From an uncultured Bacillota bacterium (lineage in GTDB: Bacteria; Bacillota; Clostridia; Peptostreptococcales; Anaerovoracaceae): a stretch of 5,355 nucleotides of DNA. Shown piece by piece: positions 1 through 5,355 of the stretch; the first letter of the stretch is position 1; every line of letters starts with the position of its first letter. The stretch lies in NCBI GenBank assembly GCA_946541435.1, contig CAMNJK010000123.1, positions 1-5,355 of the forward strand, given 5' to 3'. The position numbers and the translations under genes are program-made. The notes beneath the pieces are model-generated. The model made no database searches. It was given only the letters and a program-made list of their open reading frames with translations, and was not told the origin of the DNA.

Positions 1-1
1 A

Positions 2-2020
2 GTGGGCGGGACCATCAATGAAGATGACCATGTCTTCGGCCTTTCCGCCGCCAGGAAGTATGGCGGGATCTTCGTGCCGCCCCATATCGCGGTCATCCAT
101 CAGTATATGCGGGAAGCCATGGCGGGCTGCGGCAAAATGATCCTGGGTTCGGACAGCCATACCCGTTACGGCGCCCTGGGCACCATGGCGGTGGGCGAGG
201 GCGGCGGCGAGCTGGTCAAGCAGCTGCTGCAGGACACCTGGGATATCGCCTATCCGGAGGTGGTCAATATCTACCTGACCGGCGCGCCCCAGCCGGGCGT
301 CGGCCCCCAGGATATCGCCCTGGCCATCATCGGCGCGGTCTATGAAAACGGCTACGTGAAGAACAAGGTCATGGAATTCACCGGCCCCGGCATCGCGTCC
401 ATGACCACGGATTACAGAAACGCCGTTGACGTCATGACCACCGAGACCACCTGCCTGAGCTCCATCTGGCAGACAGACGACGACACAAAGGCTTACCTGG
501 CTTTGCATGGGCGGGGCGGCGACTACCGGAAGCTGGCGCCCGCGGACGCGGCCTATTACGATGGATGCGTGGAGGTGGATCTGTCCGCGGTGAAACCCAT
601 GATCGCGCTGCCCTTCCATCCTTCCAATACCTTCACCATCGACGAGCTGAACGCGGATCTGGAGGAGATCCTCTACTCCGTGGAACAGAACGCCAGGGAG
701 ATCACAGCGGGCCCCGACACCGGCTTCTCTCTGCGGGATAAGATCGAGGGCGGCAGGCTCCGGGTCCAGCAGGGCATCATCGCCGGATGCGCCGGCGGCA
801 ACTACTGCAATGTGATGGACGCGGCTCATCTCCTGAAGGGCGGCAGCTGCGGCAGCGGCGAGTTCAGCCTCTCTGTATACCCATCCTCTCAGGCGGTGTT
901 CCTGGATCTGGTCCGGAAGGGCGCTGTTACGGATCTGATGGCGGCGGGCGCTGTGATCAAGACCGCCTTCTGCGGCCCCTGCTTCGGCGCGGGCGATACC
1001 CCGGCCAACAACGGACTTTCCGTTCGTCATACCACCCGGAACTTCCCCAGCAGAGAGGGCAGTAAACCCGGAAACGGCCAGCTCTCCGCAGTAGCGCTGA
1101 TGGATGCCCGTTCCATCGCGGCGACAGCAGCCTGCGGCGGGGTCCTGACCTCTGCGACTGCATTTGCGGAGCAGGCGGCCGCTGGCCTGGGACAGAGCTG
1201 GGCAGGCTACCGGACGCCGGACTACGAGTACGATGATTCGGTCTATCAGGCCAGGGTCTACCAGGGATTCGGCGCGGCGGATCCGTCCGCAGATCTGATC
1301 TACGGGCCCAACATCAAGGACTGGCCTGAGCAGCAGCCTCTTGGCGAGAATATCCTGCTGAAGGTCTGCTCCAAGATCCTGGATCCGGTGACCACCACTG
1401 ACGAACTCATCCCCTCCGGGGAGACCTCGTCCTACCGGTCCAACCCCCTGGGGCTGGCGGAGTTCACCCTTTCCCGGCGGGATCCGGACTACGTGGGCCG
1501 TTCCAAGGAAGTCCGCGCCATGGAGGAGGCCCGTCTGGCTGCAAAGGCTGGCGGGGACACGGCTGCGGCGCCGGCAGACCTGCAGGCGGCCCTGGCTGAA
1601 GCGGTCAGGATCACACCGGATGTTCCGGCCGGGGATATCCAGATCGGTTCCATGATCTACTGCGTGCGGCCGGGTGACGGCTCTGCCAGAGAACAGGCTG
1701 CCAGCTGCCAGCGTGTACTGGGCGGACTGGCCAACATCTGCAGCGAATACGCCACCAAACGGTACCGTTCCAATGTCATGAACTGGGGCATGATGCCCTT
1801 CCAGATGAAGGCAGAGCCGGATTTCGAAGTGGGCGATTACATTTACGTGCCCGGTGCCCGGGCTGCGCTGGATACCGATATGCAGGATATCCCTGCCTAT
1901 GTGATCCCGGCGGACGGCGGCGCGGCGCGGGAGATCTCCCTCTATATCGCGCCCATGACAGAGACCGAGAAAGACATCGTCAGGGCAGGCTGCCTGATCA
2001 ACTTCAACAGGAACCGTTAG
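2..2020 (+). CDS. Aconitase-superfamily hydratase, YbhJ type (5' end cut off by window)
   Basis: This is a probable [4Fe-4S] cytosolic hydratase/dehydratase of the aconitase superfamily, closest by memory to E. coli YbhJ, whose physiological substrate is not established. Residue numbers count from base 2. Visible motifs are SDSHT (50-54), the substrate-loop equivalent; GCAGGNYCN (262-270), standing in for aconitase GSCTNSS and giving cluster Cys263; and CGPCFGAGD (324-332), giving Cys324 and Cys327. RNFPSR (346-351) has the Arg-x4-Arg spacing of aconitase Arg447/Arg452. The C-terminal swivel domain contains [10 protein letters not shown] (465-474), Arg479 and [10 protein letters not shown] (558-567), equivalent to aconitase GEGSSREHAA. 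The GTG at base 2 is probably an internal valine, because the conserved family N-terminus (about 80-90 residues) is missing. The TAG stop is at 2018-2020. The catalytic and cluster residues seen look intact, so it is probably active. The superfamily call is very sure; the substrate is unknown. Confidence 0.9.
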   Translation: MGGTINEDDHVFGLSAARKYGGIFVPPHIAVIHQYMREAMAGCGKMILGSDSHTRYGALGTMAVGEGGGELVKQLLQDTWDIAYPEVVNIYLTGAPQPGVGPQDIALAIIGAVYENGYVKNKVMEFTGPGIASMTTDYRNAVDVMTTETTCLSSIWQTDDDTKAYLALHGRGGDYRKLAPADAAYYDGCVEVDLSAVKPMIALPFHPSNTFTIDELNADLEEILYSVEQNAREITAGPDTGFSLRDKIEGGRLRVQQGIIAGCAGGNYCNVMDAAHLLKGGSCGSGEFSLSVYPSSQAVFLDLVRKGAVTDLMAAGAVIKTAFCGPCFGAGDTPANNGLSVRHTTRNFPSREGSKPGNGQLSAVALMDARSIAATAACGGVLTSATAFAEQAAAGLGQSWAGYRTPDYEYDDSVYQARVYQGFGAADPSADLIYGPNIKDWPEQQPLGENILLKVCSKILDPVTTTDELIPSGETSSYRSNPLGLAEFTLSRRDPDYVGRSKEVRAMEEARLAAKAGGDTAAAPADLQAALAEAVRITPDVPAGDIQIGSMIYCVRPGDGSAREQAASCQRVLGGLANICSEYATKRYRSNVMNWGMMPFQMKAEPDFEVGDYIYVPGARAALDTDMQDIPAYVIPADGGAAREISLYIAPMTETEKDIVRAGCLINFNRNR

Positions 2021-2053
2021 GGGAGCCGGCGCGCTGATTCCGGCAGAAGACGC

Positions 2054-2060
2054 AAAGAGG
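2054..2060 (+). promoter_or_regulatory. Ribosome binding site of malQ
   Basis: The purine run AAAGAGG ends 6 bases before the ATG at 2067, which is a normal Shine-Dalgarno spacing and supports that start codon. The 46-base gap between the hydratase stop and malQ shows no recognisable -35/-10 pair. Confidence 0.65.
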
Positions 2061-2066
2061 CGGGAT

Positions 2067-3764
2067 ATGATTCAGATACAGAGAAGAGATAACAAGGAAA
2101 AGGGCGTTTTATTCCCGGTATTTTCCCTGCCCTCAAGGTATGGGATCGGCTGTTTCTCCCGGGAAGCCCGGGAATTTATCGACTGGCTGGCTGAGACAGG
2201 GCATGTATACTGGCAGATCCTGCCTTTGAACCCCACGGGATGCGCGGACTCCCCCTATCAGCCCCTGTCCAGCTTCGCGGGCAGCGCATACTTCATTGAT
2301 CCGGTCCGACTGGAAGAGCAGGGCCTTGTCAGTCACGAGGAACTGGACACCTTTGATTTCGGCGACGATCCGATGCACGCCGATTACAGTCTCCTGGCGG
2401 ACAGCCGGCGGGCTATGCTCAGGCTGGCCTTTTCCCGGTTCCTGGACCGGTGCGCCGCGGATGACAGCCTGCAGGAGGATTTCAGCGGCTTCCTGCGGGA
2501 GAATGCCTTCTGGCTGGATGACTACGCCCTCTTCATGTCCCTGCGTGAGGAATTCGGCAGAGAGGAGAGCTGGGACAGCTGGCCGGATCCCCTGCGGGTT
2601 CGGGAGGAACAGGCCATGGGGCAGGCCAGGGAGGAACATGCGGAGGATATCTCATTCTTCCAGTGGACCCAGTACGAGTTTTACCGGCAGTGGGGCGCCC
2701 TGCGCCGGTATGCCGGTGAGAAGGGCGTGAAGATCATCGGCGATATGCCGGTGTACGTTTCCTATGACAGCGCTGACTGCTGGGCCAGTCCGGACCAGTT
2801 TCAGCTGGATGAGGATCTGCAGCCGAAGCGGATCGCAGGCGTTCCGCCGGATGACTTCTCGGAGGAGGGTCAGCTGTGGGGAAACCCGCTCTATGACTGG
2901 GAAAAGATGAAGGAGGAAGGTTACCGCTGGTGGCTGAGCAGGATCCGGCAGTGCTTTCTCCTCTATGATGTGCTCCGACTGGATCACTTCCGGGGATATG
3001 AAGCTTATTACAGCACAGAGGCGGATGCGGAGAACGCAATGAATGGAAGGTGGACACCGGGGCCCGGCATGGAACTGTTCCGTCGTCTCCGGCAGGCCAT
3101 GGAGGAAGCTGCCGGGACTTTGAAGGAAGAGGATCCCGGGGAAAACTCCATGAAGGAAGTCTTCCGGGGCCGTTTCATCGCGGAGGATCTGGGCTTCCTG
3201 ACGGATGACGTCCATGAGCTCCTGGAGGCGACGGGGATCCCCGGGACCAAGGTCCTGCAGTTTGCCTTCGACGGAGATCCGGCCAATATGTACCTGACCG
3301 AGAATTACCGGGAAAACTGCGCGGCATACACCGGGACCCATGATAACGATACCACTGCGGGCTGGTTCCGGAGCCTGTCCGGAGATGCCCGGGCAGGGAT
3401 CCTCCAGTATCTGGGCGTGGACGCCGTCAGGGCCTGGAAGCTGGTGCTGGAAAACGACGCCTATGAGAAGAGCCGGGCGAAAGAAGGGACTGGCATGCAG
3501 GAAGCTGATGGCATTCTGAGGGATGGCCCCGGATCCGGCGAAAGGGCAGAGGGCGCGCCGGAGGATCCGGCTTACCGTGCGGCGGAACTGATGGTGAAGA
3601 AGGTGCTGGACAGCTGCGCGGACATCGCCATCATCCCCCTCCAGGACTATCTGCTGCTGGGAAGTGAAGCCAGGATCAATGTGCCGGGAACCATCGGCCG
3701 CAACTGGTGCTGGCGGCTTACGCCGGATCAGTTTATAAAGATGCGCCGTCGCTGGGGAAGCTGA
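2067..3764 (+). CDS. malQ: 4-alpha-glucanotransferase (amylomaltase, GH77)
   Basis: MalQ transfers alpha-1,4-glucan segments between maltodextrins in the cytoplasm and works in maltose/maltodextrin and glycogen metabolism. The N-terminus has the GH77 signature LPSRYGIGCF (21-30), then LPLNPTG and SPYQPLSSFAG (62-72). The loop GVPPDDFSEEGQLWGNPLYDW (from 258) is the typical GH77 substrate-binding segment. The catalytic residues are all present: nucleophile Asp306 in RLDHFRG, acid/base Glu373 in IAEDLG and the stabilising Asp426 in GTHDNDT. The end is the conserved GSEARINVPGT...NWCWR. At 565 residues it exceeds the usual ~500 of bacterial amylomaltases. The excess lies in two hydrophilic insertions, about 350-368 and about 455-503. 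The start is supported by AAAGAGG 6 bases upstream. It lies 46 bases after the hydratase gene on the same strand, and its last 32 bases overlap the end of the opposing niaR. The family call is very sure. Confidence 0.97.
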   Translation: MIQIQRRDNKEKGVLFPVFSLPSRYGIGCFSREAREFIDWLAETGHVYWQILPLNPTGCADSPYQPLSSFAGSAYFIDPVRLEEQGLVSHEELDTFDFGDDPMHADYSLLADSRRAMLRLAFSRFLDRCAADDSLQEDFSGFLRENAFWLDDYALFMSLREEFGREESWDSWPDPLRVREEQAMGQAREEHAEDISFFQWTQYEFYRQWGALRRYAGEKGVKIIGDMPVYVSYDSADCWASPDQFQLDEDLQPKRIAGVPPDDFSEEGQLWGNPLYDWEKMKEEGYRWWLSRIRQCFLLYDVLRLDHFRGYEAYYSTEADAENAMNGRWTPGPGMELFRRLRQAMEEAAGTLKEEDPGENSMKEVFRGRFIAEDLGFLTDDVHELLEATGIPGTKVLQFAFDGDPANMYLTENYRENCAAYTGTHDNDTTAGWFRSLSGDARAGILQYLGVDAVRAWKLVLENDAYEKSRAKEGTGMQEADGILRDGPGSGERAEGAPEDPAYRAAELMVKKVLDSCADIAIIPLQDYLLLGSEARINVPGTIGRNWCWRLTPDQFIKMRRRWGS

Positions 3765-4287
3765 CCGGTTCGTAATCGGTGAGGGGCGCCAGAAAACCGC
3801 GTTCGTCCAGGGCGCTCTGGATCATGTCAAGAACATCCTCGCTGTCCGCGGTGATGGTGTGATAGTGATAGTCCGATGTGACTTTTTTCAGCAGGCCGGA
3901 CCGGCCGCTGGAAACATCCGAAAGAAACCTGGAGACATCCAGACGGGAGCGGATATTCAGCTCCGCCCGGACCACGCCGTAGGCGCGATGATAAACGAAT
4001 ACGTCTTTGACACAGCCGCCGAGATCCACACAGATGGTCAGTTCTTCGGCGGTTTCGTCGTCTGTATGAAAGGACTTGATCACCCGGGACTTCTGCTGAG
4101 AGTCGCTGAGAAGATATCCGGTGGAGGTGGATTGGATATCGATGCCCTGCGCGCGCAGCAGAGCCACGTCCTGGACCACCACCTGCCGGCTGACACCGTA
4201 GCGGGCCGCAAGGGTTCCGGCGGAGACCGGCCGGTCTTCGCTGCGCAGATCGCGTATGATGTTATCTCTTCGTTCCTTTCCTTTCAA
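3733..4287 (-). CDS. niaR: Niacin-responsive NAD-biosynthesis repressor NiaR (HTH + 3H domain)
   Basis: NiaR (YrxA/TM1602 family) is a DNA-binding repressor that senses niacin and shuts off NAD synthesis and niacin-uptake genes. The N-terminal winged HTH (about 5-60) carries the recognition segment VSRQVVVQDVALLRAQG (32-48) and the wing TGYLL (56-60). The C-terminal 3H domain (about 65-180) keeps the histidines that name it: His74, His100 in VYHRAYG, and His141/His143 in YHYH. Glu82 sits eight residues after His74, as in the metal site described for TM1602. The length of 184 residues is normal for the family. The start is TTG at 4287; no in-frame ATG gives a full-length product, and AAGGAG lies 9 bases upstream. 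The gene begins 13 bases after the nadC stop, so it is probably cotranscribed with its target gene and autoregulated (inference). Its TAA stop lies inside the end of malQ. Confidence 0.94.
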   Translation of the reverse strand: MKGKERRDNIIRDLRSEDRPVSAGTLAARYGVSRQVVVQDVALLRAQGIDIQSTSTGYLLSDSQQKSRVIKSFHTDDETAEELTICVDLGGCVKDVFVYHRAYGVVRAELNIRSRLDVSRFLSDVSSGRSGLLKKVTSDYHYHTITADSEDVLDMIQSALDERGFLAPLTDYEPVSFPSDGASL

Positions 4288-4296
4288 GTGATGATA

Positions 4297-4302
4297 CTCC
4301 TT
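4297..4302 (-). promoter_or_regulatory. Ribosome binding site of niaR, overlapping the nadC stop
   Basis: Read on the minus strand, AAGGAG uses the last two bases of the nadC TAA stop and ends 9 bases before the TTG start of niaR. This fixes the unusual TTG as the start. It also implies that ribosomes terminating on nadC sit on the niaR initiation site, which is consistent with translational coupling. Confidence 0.75.
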
Positions 4303-5158
4303 ATTCCGTGGGATGCAGATTCTTCAGCGATACGTCCAGGATGGGGGCGGAATGGGTCAGTGCCCCGCTGGAAATGTAGTCCACCGCCAGATCCCGGATC
4401 TGGGGAATGCGCTCGGCGGTGACGTTGCCGGAGATCTCGATCTCCGCCCGGCCGTCGATGAGCCGGACCGCCTCCTGCATTTCATCATGATCCATATTGT
4501 CCAGCATGATGATATCCGCGCCGGCTTCCACTGCTTCCCGGACCATGTCGATGTTCTCCGTCTCCACTTCGATCTTGCGGACGAAGGGGGCGTATTCTCT
4601 GGCCGCCAGAATGGCTTCCCTGACGCCGCCGGCCGCGCCGATGTGATTGTCCTTGAGCATGACCCCGTCGGTCAGGTTATAGCGGTGGTTATAGCCGCCG
4701 CCGACCCGGACCGCGTATTTCTCAAAGATCCGGTTGTTGGGCGTGGTCTTGCGGGTGTCCAGAAGACGGATCCCGGTCCCTTCCAGGAGCTTTGCCACCC
4801 TGCGGGTGTACGTGGCTACGCCGCTCATGCGCTGCAGGTAGTTGAGGGCGGTGCGTTCTCCGGAAAGGATCACCCGGATGTCGCCGGTAACCTCTGCCAG
4901 GAGCTGGCCCCTGCTGACGTCATCCCCCTCCATGACGTGAAAGATCACGGAGGTCTCCGGATCCAGGAGTCGGAATACCCGGGCGAACACCTGCAGTCCG
5001 CAGATGACGCCGTCCTGCTTGCAGATCAGGTCGGCATGGCCCCGCTTGCCGGCGGGCATGACGCTGTTGGTTGAAACATCTTCGCTGGTGATATCTTCCT
5101 GCAGAGCGCTGCGGAGCAGCGGATCCACATTCAGTGACATTGTGATCGGATCGAACAT
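4301..5158 (-). CDS. nadC: Nicotinate-nucleotide pyrophosphorylase (carboxylating), quinolinate phosphoribosyltransferase
   Basis: NadC converts quinolinate and PRPP to nicotinate mononucleotide, CO2 and pyrophosphate, the third step of de novo NAD synthesis, in the cytoplasm. The 285-residue length is typical. The N-terminal part has EDITSED (21-27). The barrel carries GERTALNYLQRMSG (100-113), LDTRKTTP (133-140), RVGGGYNHRYNLTDG (151-165), MLKDNH (167-172), EVET (197-200), IIMLDN (216-221), EISGNV (241-246) and YISSGALTHS (261-270). Residues matching the known phosphate and quinolinate contacts are Arg102, Arg136, Lys137, His158, Arg159, Lys169 and Asp220. The start ATG at 5158 is chosen over the internal Met7 because GGGAG lies 10 bases upstream and family members keep this N-terminal helix. 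niaR follows after 13 bases and an unidentified gene precedes it by 23 bases, so the three form an operon. NadA and NadB are not identified in the window. Confidence 0.97.
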   Translation of the reverse strand: MFDPITMSLNVDPLLRSALQEDITSEDVSTNSVMPAGKRGHADLICKQDGVICGLQVFARVFRLLDPETSVIFHVMEGDDVSRGQLLAEVTGDIRVILSGERTALNYLQRMSGVATYTRRVAKLLEGTGIRLLDTRKTTPNNRIFEKYAVRVGGGYNHRYNLTDGVMLKDNHIGAAGGVREAILAAREYAPFVRKIEVETENIDMVREAVEAGADIIMLDNMDHDEMQEAVRLIDGRAEIEISGNVTAERIPQIRDLAVDYISSGALTHSAPILDVSLKNLHPTE

Positions 5159-5168
5159 CCTCTTGAAT

Positions 5169-5175
5169 CTCCCTT
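5169..5175 (-). promoter_or_regulatory. Ribosome binding site of nadC
   Basis: The minus-strand run AAGGGAG ends 10 bases before the nadC ATG, within the 23-base gap after the upstream stop codon. A second purine run (AGAGG) directly abuts the ATG but is too close to act as the main site. Confidence 0.6.
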
Positions 5176-5181
5176 CTTCTA

Positions 5182-5355
5182 TTACTCCAGACGCCCCTCT
5201 GATGTCAGGATGGCTTCCTCTTCCATGATCCAGTCTGCCTGGCTGATGGCCCGCAGCACCAGTTCACTGTTCTCTTTGCCGTATTCCTCCGGGTCGGCGT
5301 ATTTCTCCAGCCGGACGGATTCCACCACCTTGGGATCCCAGCGCAGGGAATTGAA
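5182..5355 (-). CDS. Unidentified protein, C-terminal 57 residues only (5' end beyond window)
   Basis: An open frame enters from the right edge and runs 57 codons to a TAA at 5184-5182. It starts FNSLRWDPKVVESVRLEKY and ends EEEAILTSEGRLE. It is charged and probably helical, with no membrane segment or recognised motif in this piece. Codon use (GC-rich third positions, CTG, GGC, GCC) matches nadC, so it looks like a real coding tail. It ends 23 bases before nadC on the same strand and is very probably in the same operon. Position would suggest a NAD-pathway enzyme such as NadA or NadB, but the C-terminal residues do not match what I recall of either family, so no function is assigned. The frame call is strong; the identity is open. 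Confidence 0.8.
   Translation of the reverse strand, partial: FNSLRWDPKVVESVRLEKYADPEEYGKENSELVLRAISQADWIMEEEAILTSEGRLE

Noticed and set aside
787..1163. Short arginine-rich frames on both strands inside the hydratase gene
   Set aside because: They are alternate-frame readings of GC-rich coding DNA with biased Arg/Gly/Pro composition. The main frame has strong conserved motifs throughout.
2025..2044. Possible hairpin GCCGG...CCGGC after the hydratase stop
   Set aside because: The stem is only 5 bp with a 10-base loop and no T-run follows, so it does not qualify as an intrinsic terminator. Such pairs are expected by chance at this GC content.
2652..3341. Open frame of 229 codons on the - strand opposite malQ
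   Set aside because: It is a shadow of malQ, which has all its catalytic motifs. The product is proline- and leucine-rich without domain features.
3764..3780. Short inverted repeat ACCG...CGGT just after the malQ stop
   Set aside because: It is a four-base stem with a 9-base loop and no T-tract, located inside the niaR coding sequence. It is too weak to call a terminator.
3859..4422. Open frame of 187 codons on the + strand across niaR and the nadC end
   Set aside because: It is antisense to niaR, whose HTH and 3H domains are intact, and it shows no motif or suitable start signal of its own.
4313..5074. Open frame of 253 codons on the + strand opposite nadC
   Set aside because: It lies entirely antisense to a clearly conserved nadC, has no ribosome binding site of note, and its product shows no recognisable fold. 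Long antisense frames are common in GC-rich genes.

Overview
The window looks like chromosomal DNA from a GC-rich (about 60% by eye) member of the Firmicutes/Clostridia, probably Lachnospiraceae-like. This rests on the NadC-NiaR pair, the style of the proteins, the strong GGAG-type ribosome binding sites and a TTG start. The genus is inference. No RNA genes, mobile elements, CRISPR arrays or long repeats were found. Genes cover almost the whole window and the gaps are 13 to 46 bases.

Left half (+ strand): positions 2-2020 hold the 3' part of an aconitase-superfamily hydratase of the E. coli YbhJ type. The cluster cysteines and most substrate-site arginines are visible, and the first ~80-90 residues lie outside the window. 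After 46 bases comes malQ (2067-3764), a GH77 4-alpha-glucanotransferase that acts on maltodextrins or glycogen-derived glucans. It has all catalytic residues and two extra hydrophilic insertions. The two genes could share a transcript, but they have no obvious metabolic link.

Right half (- strand): a three-gene run reads leftward. It comprises the C-terminal 57 codons of an unidentified protein (5182-5355), nadC (4301-5158; quinolinate phosphoribosyltransferase of de novo NAD synthesis) and niaR (3733-4287; niacin-responsive repressor with HTH and 3H domains). The spacings of 23 and 13 bases indicate one operon. NadC makes nicotinate mononucleotide from quinolinate. NiaR is the known Firmicutes/Thermotoga repressor of NAD synthesis and niacin salvage genes, so the layout suggests an autoregulated NAD operon whose promoter and operator lie beyond the right edge.

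The two blocks converge, and the malQ and niaR coding sequences overlap tail to tail by 32 bases with no visible terminator between them. The window is mostly well-understood metabolism and I see no clear sign of a new system. The points most worth a second look are the orphan hydratase, the MalQ insertions, the convergent overlap, the unidentified gene fragment upstream of nadC, and the marked excess of GGATCC/GATC words.
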